IMG/VR virus record: IMGVR_UViG_3300049846_001316
Coordinates: 1 to 64,000 of that record
Reading direction: 5' to 3' (one strand)
Origin: a virus
Length of the DNA stretch: 64,000 nt
Position 1 is the stretch's first letter; each line of letters begins with the position of its first letter. Shown one piece after another: positions 7,676-14,215 of this stretch. The notes below the pieces were generated by a model that saw only the letters and a list, made by a program, of their open reading frames with translations, had not been told where the DNA came from and did no database searches. The position numbers and the translations under genes were made by a program.

Positions 7676-8037
7676 TCATCCTCATCTTCCTGCTGTTCCT
7701 GCTCCCGTTCGCACTCGCCAGTGCGGCGGTGATCCTCGTGTGCCTGCCCTTCGTGGCTGTGATCGGCTTCTTCGGTGGCGCGGTACGGGGCTTCCACGAG
7801 GGCAAGAACCACCACATCCAGAGTCGGGCGCGCAGAGTCGCTAGGGTGGGTCATTCGACCCAGGAGGACTCCGATGTCCCGATCCCTCAAGCGCCAAGTC
7901 CGGAAAACGACCCGGCGGACGCAACTGCTGGTTTCGTTCACCGTCGTGGTTGCCCTTCTCGGTATCAGCGTCGTTGCTCTTGCCACGACCTCCGGCACAA
8001 GTCAGAATCTCGTCGTCAAGTGCAGTCCGGGGACTGA
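7672..8037 (+). CDS. Small membrane protein (3' end doubtful)
   Basis: The first 50 residues form one long or two short membrane segments (Ile/Leu/Phe-rich residues 1-40) followed by GFHEGKNHH. GTG start with GGAGG upstream and a GTGA overlap. Past about 7840 the codon pattern deteriorates, and the frame runs 164 bases into the next gene, which is unusual in this genome. The true protein may end earlier through an unseen stop or a sequence error, or the long overlap is real. Could be a lysis accessory protein; function unknown. Confidence 0.5.
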   Translation: MIILIFLLFLLPFALASAAVILVCLPFVAVIGFFGGAVRGFHEGKNHHIQSRARRVARVGHSTQEDSDVPIPQAPSPENDPADATAGFVHRRGCPSRYQRRCSCHDLRHKSESRRQVQSGD

Positions 8038-9028
8038 CACCCCGGTCGCTGACGGCCAGGGGGTCATCTCGTGCGTTTCCTCGACAAGCTCGTCGACCAC
8101 ATCGTCGACTTCCTCGAGCACGTCATCGACGTCTTCGAGCAGCACGTCATCAACGACACGCCCGACACTCCCGCCGCCAGCGACGTGCGGCCAACCGACC
8201 GCCCTGTCGATCGTTGGTGATCAGGGCACGTCGTTCTCGGGCTCCGTCCCGGCCCTGAAGTCGATCAACGCCTCGCAGGCGTCGTGGAAGCTGGTCAAGG
8301 TCGGGGACTACGCCGTCTCGGTGTTCAGCGCCAACCTCGGCTCGTGCTGGCGGGGTGGCCAGATCCTCGGCCGGGAGACGAACCCGCTCACCGCCAAGGA
8401 CCCGTGGACGACGTACCACTACCGCGCCGGGTACCGCTTCTCGCAGCCGCAGATGGCGGTCGAGGACGTCGAGTCGAGCTACTACGGCGACGCGTTCAAG
8501 CCCAAGGACGACGGTGGCGGGCACGCAACCGACTGGCTGCTCCGCCACGTGTACTCGGCACACGCCTACGACGACTGCATCGAGAATGACTACCTGCACG
8601 GCGGGCGAGTCGAGGACTCGCTACTGAACTGCTACGTCGGCTACTCCGCTCGAGCAAGTTCGAGCCAGGGGGATGCACCGGACGGAGTGGTCACCTTCGA
8701 CCGGGTGCTCATGCGTCTCGATCCTCAGGTGAACGTCTACAAGGGCACGACCCCTGGCACCGGTGGGTGGTTCAAGCTCAACGACACTTCGCCGGCGATG
8801 ACGCTCTGGAACTCGACGTTCGCGGCCGGGCAGCTCCCCAACCACCAGGACCTCAAACCGCCGTCGAAGCTCTTGGCGTGCAGCGGAGTGACGATCCTCT
8901 GGTACGGATCTGGTTCGTTCCCCGAGGCCGCGGCGTGGAAGTCAGCGTGCCCGGACGTGCGCATCGTCACTGGAGATGCCGCGAAGACCGAGTGGCTCAT
9001 GAAGGCTGTGACTTGGCTGGGTAGTTGA
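7874..9028 (+). CDS. Exported or membrane-anchored protein with Ser/Thr-rich linker
   Basis: A 384-residue protein. A basic N-terminus precedes a hydrophobic segment (about residues 17-40), giving a signal anchor or uncleaved signal. A nearly pure Ser/Thr linker follows (about residues 68-100). The rest is a Cys-containing domain rich in Tyr, Gly and Asp that looks like a beta-helix. The linker suggests display outside the membrane. Start chosen for GGAGG eight bases upstream; a small hairpin (GGGTC-ATTC-GACCC, 7848-7861) lies just before it. Function is unknown. It may act at the host envelope, for example in superinfection exclusion, but that is a guess. Confidence 0.75.
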   Translation: MSRSLKRQVRKTTRRTQLLVSFTVVVALLGISVVALATTSGTSQNLVVKCSPGTDTPVADGQGVISCVSSTSSSTTSSTSSSTSSTSSSSTSSTTRPTLPPPATCGQPTALSIVGDQGTSFSGSVPALKSINASQASWKLVKVGDYAVSVFSANLGSCWRGGQILGRETNPLTAKDPWTTYHYRAGYRFSQPQMAVEDVESSYYGDAFKPKDDGGGHATDWLLRHVYSAHAYDDCIENDYLHGGRVEDSLLNCYVGYSARASSSQGDAPDGVVTFDRVLMRLDPQVNVYKGTTPGTGGWFKLNDTSPAMTLWNSTFAAGQLPNHQDLKPPSKLLACSGVTILWYGSGSFPEAAAWKSACPDVRIVTGDAAKTEWLMKAVTWLGS

Positions 9029-9054
9029 CTCGCTGCCCCCCGAGTTTCTAGGGT
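9025..9054 (+). promoter_or_regulatory. Candidate promoter TTGACT-N18-TAGGGT
   Basis: TTGACT (9025-9030) and TAGGGT (9049-9054) are separated by 18 bases, a good match to a housekeeping promoter. The elements lie partly inside the large hairpin at 9033-9081, so either signal could be fortuitous. It would drive the 9083-10013 genes. Confidence 0.45.
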
Positions 9055-9081
9055 TCCGCAAACCCAGAACTCGGGGGGCAG
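9033..9081 (+). terminator. Large GC-rich hairpin (terminator or attenuator)
   Basis: CTGCCCCCCGAGTT (9033-9046) pairs perfectly with AACTCGGGGGGCAG (9068-9081). The inner GGGTT/AACCC (9051-9055/9061-9065) extends the stem, giving about 21 base pairs with two bulges. It directly follows a gene stop and buries the G-run that would serve as ribosome site of the next ATG at 9083. There is no U tract. Confidence 0.6.
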
Positions 9082-9082
9082 T

Positions 9083-9223
9083 ATGCCGAAGGTCAAAGAG
9101 CCCACGCCGGAAACACGAGTCGGGCGAGTCGCCCACCTCGCGTACGAACCGTGGGATCTCTACGACCCCGGCCCCACGACGGTCACCCGATCCGAGTACC
9201 AGAGGATTCACCGGAACCGATGA
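9083..9223 (+). CDS. Small hypothetical protein
   Basis: A 46-residue protein, basic at both ends, beginning two bases after a six-G ribosome-site-like run that is part of the upstream hairpin stem. Its stop shares ATGA with the next gene. Codon use matches the neighbours. No family recognised. Confidence 0.6.
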   Translation: MPKVKEPTPETRVGRVAHLAYEPWDLYDPGPTTVTRSEYQRIHRNR

Positions 9224-9576
9224 TCCGTCGCATCTTCGACAAGTGGTTCAGGATCGACCACACCATCCGCACTCAGGACACCACCCTCGAGGAGACACTC
9301 ATGTCCCAGGCCAAGCCCATCGACCCGACCATTCGAGTGCGACGCGTGTCGATCTACGAGGACGCCGGCGGCGAGTTCCGGTTCCGCGCGCAGGGCGGCA
9401 ACTGGCGAGTGATCCCCAGTGCGGAGCAGGGGGTCAAGACGAAGCGGTCGTGCATGATCCGGGCACTTCGGACCTACCCGCAGACCGAGGAGCTCGTCGA
9501 TCTCACACTCCCGGACGGCAGCAAGAGCTACATGCTCGACGAGCTCGAGGCGTTGAAGACCAAGCTCTTTGGCTAG
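9220..9576 (+). CDS. DUF1508/YegP-like small protein
   Basis: A 118-residue protein. Residues about 45-80 (EDAGGEFRFRAQ, then SAEQGVKTKRSC) resemble the duplicated DUF1508 (UPF0339, YegP) unit, a small alpha-beta fold of unknown role. The start at 9220 is supported by an ATGA overlap and by good codon use between 9220 and 9300. An internal ATG at 9301 with GAGGAG upstream is an alternative and would give just the domain. Confidence 0.65.
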   Translation: MIRRIFDKWFRIDHTIRTQDTTLEETLMSQAKPIDPTIRVRRVSIYEDAGGEFRFRAQGGNWRVIPSAEQGVKTKRSCMIRALRTYPQTEELVDLTLPDGSKSYMLDELEALKTKLFG

Positions 9577-9644
9577 GTCATTGCGAACTCCTACTTGGAT
9601 CTGTCAGGCTGCCCGGAGTCCCCGGAGCCCACAAGGAGATCCAC

Positions 9645-10013
9645 ATGGAGCCCGTCACGACCGGAACTGCGGTCACCACGGCAGTCGCGTTGCTGCTGTT
9701 CGTGGTGGTCACGAAGCAGCTCACCAACTTCCTCAAGTACCTCCGCGCAGGCGACTGGAACGCAGTCGTCACCAACGTGGTCGGCTTCCTCGTCGCCTTC
9801 GGCGTGGCCCTGCTGTTCGCGAACTCGTCGTGGTCGGACCTCACGCTTCCCGCGCTCGACCGCCCGCTGGCGGACCTCTCCATCGCTGACCTGTTCATCG
9901 TCGGACTCGCCGGCATGAGCGGCGCGGGATTCCTCTACGACCGCGCCAAGGCCATCGACAACTCGCAGTCGGCCGCGACGCCGAGCCTCGTTCCTCCGAA
10001 GAACGACGCCTAG
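9645..10013 (+). CDS. Holin candidate
   Basis: A 122-residue protein with two to three hydrophobic segments (about residues 10-24, 40-60 and 78-97), a charged connecting loop and a polar Pro-rich tail. This is the size and topology of small phage holins, which open the cytoplasmic membrane to let endolysin out. It lies immediately before the NlpC/P60 endolysin. The ATG follows AAGGAG. No sequence family is claimed; the assignment rests on topology and position. Confidence 0.65.
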   Translation: MEPVTTGTAVTTAVALLLFVVVTKQLTNFLKYLRAGDWNAVVTNVVGFLVAFGVALLFANSSWSDLTLPALDRPLADLSIADLFIVGLAGMSGAGFLYDRAKAIDNSQSAATPSLVPPKNDA

Positions 10014-10016
10014 ATC

Positions 10017-10059
10017 GGTCGGGGGGTCGGGGTCCTGAGGGTGGCCCCGACCCCCGACC
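10017..10059 (+). terminator. Strong GC-rich terminator hairpin
   Basis: GGTCGGGGGGTCGGGG (10017-10032) and CCCCGACCCCCGACC (10045-10059) form a stem of about 15 pairs with one bulged G and a 12-base loop, followed by the pyrimidine-rich CTCTTTCCCTC. It lies right after the holin-candidate stop. Note that it separates that gene from the endolysin. Confidence 0.8.
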
Positions 10060-10083
10060 TCTTTCCCTCAGAGGGGTGCACGC

Positions 10084-10917
10084 ATGACGCGCGTTGATCG
10101 ACTGTTCGAGTGGTTCCGCAAGTACGACTACCTCGGCTACTCCGCATCGGGCAACGACTGGGACGGCGACGGCTGGCCCAACCGTGCCGACGTGGATGAC
10201 GGAGACGGCGTGGACTGCTCCGGATCGACGTACCTCGCCTGGGCCTACGCCTGGGAGCCCAACCGGAGTCCGATCCCGCTCACCTCGACCTCGGGACTCG
10301 CGCTCCTGGCCGACCACAACAACTGGTGGGTCGGCCTCAACGATCTCAAGCGTGGCGACATCCTGCTGTACGCCGAGAACGGCGACGTGTTCCACTCGGA
10401 CGGCCCCGGTGGTCACGTCGAGACGTTCGACCAAGTGGTCACGAGCGGCAAGCTGCGCTGCTGGGGCTCGAGCGGCTCGGGGGCCGGAGTCGGCTTCAAG
10501 GACCGCGACCGCTACTGGTGGACTCGGGCGTTCCGGGTCCCCGGCCTGTACGACGACACCCCGCCCATCATCACCCCGGAGCAGTGGGAAGCCCTGCGCC
10601 GCGCACTGGAGGAACTCGACGTGGAACACGGCATGGCCGTCCGAGTCATCAACAACCCCGCCAATCCCCGGCAGGGCTACAAGCTCGACCGGCACGGTGG
10701 AGTCCACGCCTTCGGCGGCGCGGTGCCGGTGCCGAACGTCTCGTACTACCGCAAGGGCGAAGACGTGGCTCGAGACATCATCATCACCAACTGGGCGAAG
10801 GGCCGCGGGTTCGTCATGGATCTCGCCGGTGGTCTGCACCCGTTCAACGGTGAGGCCGAGATGCCCACGGACGGCTACTGGCCCGGCGCCAAGATCGTCC
10901 CCATCACCGAGTACTGA
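10084..10917 (+). CDS. NlpC/P60-type endolysin with DGGV-like repeats
   Basis: A 277-residue protein. Its N-terminal domain (about residues 1-155) has the Cys-His layout of NlpC/P60 or CHAP peptidases: DCSGSTYLAW with catalytic C45, LKRGDILLY, and GGHVETF with H111. Such enzymes cut peptide bonds in peptidoglycan. A helical linker (about 165-187) leads to two repeats (GYKLDRHGGVHAFGG about 197 and GFVMDLAGGLHPFNG about 241). They resemble the DGGV-type repeats of actinobacterial secreted proteins and recur in the tail protein at 35713. The repeats may bind the wall. ATG preceded by GAGGGG. Confidence 0.8.
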   Translation: MTRVDRLFEWFRKYDYLGYSASGNDWDGDGWPNRADVDDGDGVDCSGSTYLAWAYAWEPNRSPIPLTSTSGLALLADHNNWWVGLNDLKRGDILLYAENGDVFHSDGPGGHVETFDQVVTSGKLRCWGSSGSGAGVGFKDRDRYWWTRAFRVPGLYDDTPPIITPEQWEALRRALEELDVEHGMAVRVINNPANPRQGYKLDRHGGVHAFGGAVPVPNVSYYRKGEDVARDIIITNWAKGRGFVMDLAGGLHPFNGEAEMPTDGYWPGAKIVPITEY

Positions 10918-10934
10918 TCGGGTAGCCTGCCGCC

Positions 10935-12254
10935 GTGCGAGCAACTGATGCAGTTCTCCATCTGACGGTCGGGGCGGACTACACACTTCGCCTGGACTTC
11001 GAGGATGAAGCCGGCGCGCCGGCGGACATGTCGGACTGGGCTTTCGACCTGGAGTTCCGTCAGAACCGCCTCACCGATGTGCTCTTCAGCGTTGCCGGCG
11101 ACTACCAGGGCGCAAGTGCCGGAGTCGTCACGTTCGGCGTCACCGACGTGCCGGATTGTCCTGCCGAGAGCATCTTCATTATCCGGGCGGCGATCAACGG
11201 AGTCGAGTGGCCTCCGATCTCGGGACGTGCGCTGTTCTCGGTGAACTGGGCGCAGCCTCCCGGCGAGGCGCTTCTCGTCACGCTCGGCGCAACAGAAGTC
11301 CTTGGCGTCGTGGTTGGTGCCCTCCCCGGCATCCCCGGCGCCAAGGGCGACCCCGGTGACCCCGGCGCGGACGGTGCTCCCGGCGCGGACGGCCCCAGTG
11401 CCTACGAAGTCGCAGTCGCCAACGGGTTCGTCGGAAACGAAGCTGCGTGGCTCGCGTCTCTCGTTGGCGCAGACGGAGCCCCCGGTGACCCCGGCGCGGA
11501 CGGCGCTCCCGGTGCGGACGGCCCCAGCGCCTACGAGGTTGCCGTCGCCAACGGATTCGTCGGGAACGAAGCCGCATGGCTCGCGTCTCTCGTGGGCGCA
11601 GACGGAGCCCCCGGTGCCCCCGGCAACGACGGAGCCCCCGGTGCCCCCGGCAACGACGGAGCCCCCGGTGCGGACGGTCCCAGTGCCTACGAGGTTGCCG
11701 TCGCCAACGGATTCGTCGGGAACGAGGCAGCGTGGCTCGCTTCCCTCGTGGGCGCTGACGGTGCGGACGGCGCACCCGGAGCCGACGGAGCACCCGGAGC
11801 CCCCGGCAACGACGGAGCCCCCGGCGCGGACGGCACCGATGGGGCAACGTGGCGCTCGGGCTCGGGCGTTCCGTCGAACGGCCTCGGCGTGGACGGGGAC
11901 CTCTACTTCCGAACCGCAACGAGTGACGTGTACCTCCGGTCGGCAGGCACGTACTCGATCATCGCCAACATCAAGGGCGCGACGGGTGACCCCGGTGCCG
12001 ACGCCACTCCGGCGATCTCGGATGCGGCGTACGACGCGACCGCCTGGAACGGCGTTGCGGACATCGCCCCCTCGAAGAACGCAGTCCGGGACAAGATCGA
12101 GGCACTTCAGCCGCTTGACACTCAGCTCACCGACATCGCCGCGCTGACTCCGACGAACGGGCAGTTCGTCAAGGGCAACGGCACGACGTTCGTCATGGGA
12201 CCGGCAACCGACTCACCGACCGCTCGTATCCTCAAGCGCCAGTACTTCAGCTAG
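10935..12254 (+). CDS. Collagen-like tail fibre or virion protein
   Basis: A 439-residue protein. A beta-rich N-terminal domain (residues 1-130) may attach to the virion. Then come collagen-like Gly-X-Y runs (GAPGADGAPG types), interrupted three times by SAYEVAVANGFVGNEAAWLA. This is a module common in phage fibres. A final part resembles fibre tips (TQLTDIAALTPTNGQF). It probably forms a trimeric stalk. GTG start with no ribosome site but a TAGCCT element seven bases upstream, so a leaderless transcript is possible. Confidence 0.8.
   Translation: MRATDAVLHLTVGADYTLRLDFEDEAGAPADMSDWAFDLEFRQNRLTDVLFSVAGDYQGASAGVVTFGVTDVPDCPAESIFIIRAAINGVEWPPISGRALFSVNWAQPPGEALLVTLGATEVLGVVVGALPGIPGAKGDPGDPGADGAPGADGPSAYEVAVANGFVGNEAAWLASLVGADGAPGDPGADGAPGADGPSAYEVAVANGFVGNEAAWLASLVGADGAPGAPGNDGAPGAPGNDGAPGADGPSAYEVAVANGFVGNEAAWLASLVGADGADGAPGADGAPGAPGNDGAPGADGTDGATWRSGSGVPSNGLGVDGDLYFRTATSDVYLRSAGTYSIIANIKGATGDPGADATPAISDAAYDATAWNGVADIAPSKNAVRDKIEALQPLDTQLTDIAALTPTNGQFVKGNGTTFVMGPATDSPTARILKRQYFS
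11391..11755 (+). repeat. Three copies of the SAYEVAVANGF module within collagen-like coding DNA
   Basis: Near-identical segments start at about 11391, 11520 and 11676, spaced 129 and 156 bases, separated by Gly-Ala-Pro/Asp repeats of varying number. The differing spacers suggest change by repeat expansion or contraction. Confidence 0.75.
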
Positions 12255-12263
12255 GAGCTTCCT

Positions 12264-12662
12264 GTGGCAACCGATCCGAACTTCACGTACACGCCGAAGG
12301 TGTGGGGCGCGCAGCTCTCCGCGACTGCCGATGGCACGCCCGCGAGCGCGACCCCGACCGGTGGCGTGGTCACCCCGGTGACCGGTGGCGCGAGCGGATC
12401 GAAGGTCGAGGAGATCGCCCTCACGACCTTCGAGACGGCGCTCGACCCCGGCGTGGTCAACGTCTGGCTCCACGACGGGTCCAACTACTTCCTCTACGAC
12501 CAGTTCAAGTTGCTCGGCACGGACGGTTCGACCACTGCGCCGGGAGAACGCTTCAACCGGCAGTACCCGAACCTGCTCATCCCGAACGGCTGGACGCTCA
12601 AGGTCAGCTCGACCGTCGCGAGTCAGGTCGGCTGGGTCGTCTGCCTGGGCGGCGACTTCTGA
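12264..12662 (+). CDS. Small virion-type hypothetical protein
   Basis: A 132-residue, mostly beta protein (Gly/Thr-rich, with WLHDGSNYFLYDQF and a final VGWVVCLGGDF). It lies between the collagen-like fibre and two paralogous virion-like proteins, so a fibre or tail accessory role is likely. GTG start with AGGAG upstream. Family not recognised. Confidence 0.65.
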   Translation: MATDPNFTYTPKVWGAQLSATADGTPASATPTGGVVTPVTGGASGSKVEEIALTTFETALDPGVVNVWLHDGSNYFLYDQFKLLGTDGSTTAPGERFNRQYPNLLIPNGWTLKVSSTVASQVGWVVCLGGDF

Positions 12663-12663
12663 C

Positions 12664-13449
12664 ATGACGGTCAAGGGGATTCGCTCGGGCGTCAGTCGGG
12701 GCGTCTGGCGCAACTACGACCCGATGCTGTTCGGGACCAACGTCTCGGGCACTCCGACGATGCCGGACCTCGGCAATGGCACTCTGCGCGGTCGGTACCT
12801 CGACCATCCGTCCGGACTTGTCGTTGCTCAGGTCGAGCTCGTTCTCGGCTCGAGCAGTTCACTCGGCAACGGGGATGCGCTGATCATCGGACTTCCGAAG
12901 CCGGCGAATCGCTGGACGGCCAACCTCTCGAACAACGCCACCGCCGACCTTCCGATCGGCACCGCGCAGGGCTTCAAGGGCGGAGTCTCTGCGCCGACGC
13001 TCACCATGCCGTTCATGCCGACCCTCGCTGACCCGCTTGCGGGCATCAACCTCCAGACCAACGAGGACAACTTCGCTCACTTCTTCTGCGCCCACTCGAT
13101 CAGCCGGGGCACGGGTGCGGTGATCTCTGGAACGAACACGTTCGTCGACGTGACTCACGACCTCGGCATGACCCCGGTCGCGTCGGACATCCACGTGCAG
13201 CCGGTCAGCCGGAGTGGTACTCCGGCGAGCCCGCGTGCGGTGTACATCGACAACATCACCGCGACGAACTTCCGCATCAACGTCGTCACGGCTCCGGGCG
13301 CGGGTACCTCGATCACCTTCGACTGGAAGATCCGAGCCGAGCCGAACAACTCGGGCGTGAACCTGCCACAGCTCGTCTCCTACCGCCGCCCGTGGGTGTG
13401 GGGCTCGACCGACTGCCTCAAGGCCCAGTTCGTCTACGAGCCGCGCTGA
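12664..13449 (+). CDS. Virion-associated protein, paralogue A
   Basis: A 261-residue protein, probably beta-rich. It opens with SGVSRGVWRNYDPMLF and ends with DWKIRAEPNN, RPWVWGSTD and FVYEPR, each matched in the following gene. A shared THDLGMTPVASDI element (about residue 160) resembles structural modules of fibres. Likely a fibre or decoration component. ATG two bases after the previous stop; its own stop overlaps the next ATG (TGATG). Confidence 0.65.
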   Translation: MTVKGIRSGVSRGVWRNYDPMLFGTNVSGTPTMPDLGNGTLRGRYLDHPSGLVVAQVELVLGSSSSLGNGDALIIGLPKPANRWTANLSNNATADLPIGTAQGFKGGVSAPTLTMPFMPTLADPLAGINLQTNEDNFAHFFCAHSISRGTGAVISGTNTFVDVTHDLGMTPVASDIHVQPVSRSGTPASPRAVYIDNITATNFRINVVTAPGAGTSITFDWKIRAEPNNSGVNLPQLVSYRRPWVWGSTDCLKAQFVYEPR

Positions 13450-14210
13450 TGCCGAACCGGGGCCTGTACTCGGGCGTCTCGAAGAACACGTGGCAGAACT
13501 ACGAGCCACGACTCATCGCCGCGGGCAACGGCTCGGTGGGAGATCCGCCGTACGGCGCGGGGCAGCAGAACCGCGGCCGGTACCTGTACCTGCCGCCGGG
13601 GCTGATGATTGCCCAGCTCCAGATCAGTCGTGGAGTCATGGGAACCGATGGAACGGGCGACTGCTACGTCGCGGAGTTGCCGTTCCCGGCGACGACCTCC
13701 GGCGACATCATCGGTCAGGCGATGAACTACAAAACCGTCACCGCTACCCCGTGGGAGAACTTCGCGACGGTGCTCGTCGCGCGTCCCTGGACGTCACTCG
13801 GTGGTGACCACGAACGCTGGTGCGAGTTCGTGGTGCCGAACATCATCGCCGCGGGCACCGGCACCGTGACGACGGGTGGCTCGGGAGTTGCGAGCTTCAC
13901 TGTGACCCACAACCTCGGCTTCGCTCCCGCCGCGGCCGACATCACTTTCAACTTCACGTCGACCCCCGCGACTGCCGCTGGTGGCGGTGGGCCGCTCATG
14001 ATCCAGAGCATCACCACGACTCAGTTCACCGTGGCGACCGTCACCGGCAACAACATCGTGCCTGCGTCGACCAGTGCGAACTACGGGTGGAAGATCCGCA
14101 TGGAGACGGACAACGAAGCCGATGCGCTGTTCGGACCGAAGCGTCCGTGGCTCCCGAGTTTCGATTCGATCTTCTTCCAGGTGATGTACGAGCCGAAGGG
14201 TGTCGCCTAG
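13449..14210 (+). CDS. Virion-associated protein, paralogue B
   Basis: A 253-residue protein collinear with its upstream neighbour: YSGVSKNTWQNYEPRL at the start, GRYLYLPPGLMIAQ, THNLGFAPAAADI, GWKIRMETDN, KRPWLPSFD and FQVMYEPK at the end. The middle differs, so this is an old tandem duplication. Its TAG stop lies in a 14-base palindrome shared with the convergent helicase gene. Confidence 0.65.
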   Translation: MPNRGLYSGVSKNTWQNYEPRLIAAGNGSVGDPPYGAGQQNRGRYLYLPPGLMIAQLQISRGVMGTDGTGDCYVAELPFPATTSGDIIGQAMNYKTVTATPWENFATVLVARPWTSLGGDHERWCEFVVPNIIAAGTGTVTTGGSGVASFTVTHNLGFAPAAADITFNFTSTPATAAGGGGPLMIQSITTTQFTVATVTGNNIVPASTSANYGWKIRMETDNEADALFGPKRPWLPSFDSIFFQVMYEPKGVA

Positions 14211-14215
14211 GCGAC
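14202..14215. other. 14-base palindrome joining two convergent stop codons
   Basis: GTCGCCTAGGCGAC is perfectly self-complementary. The plus-strand TAG (14208-14210) and the minus-strand TAG (14209-14207) both lie in its centre. With no loop it is a poor hairpin, but it may bind a dimeric protein. Confidence 0.55.
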
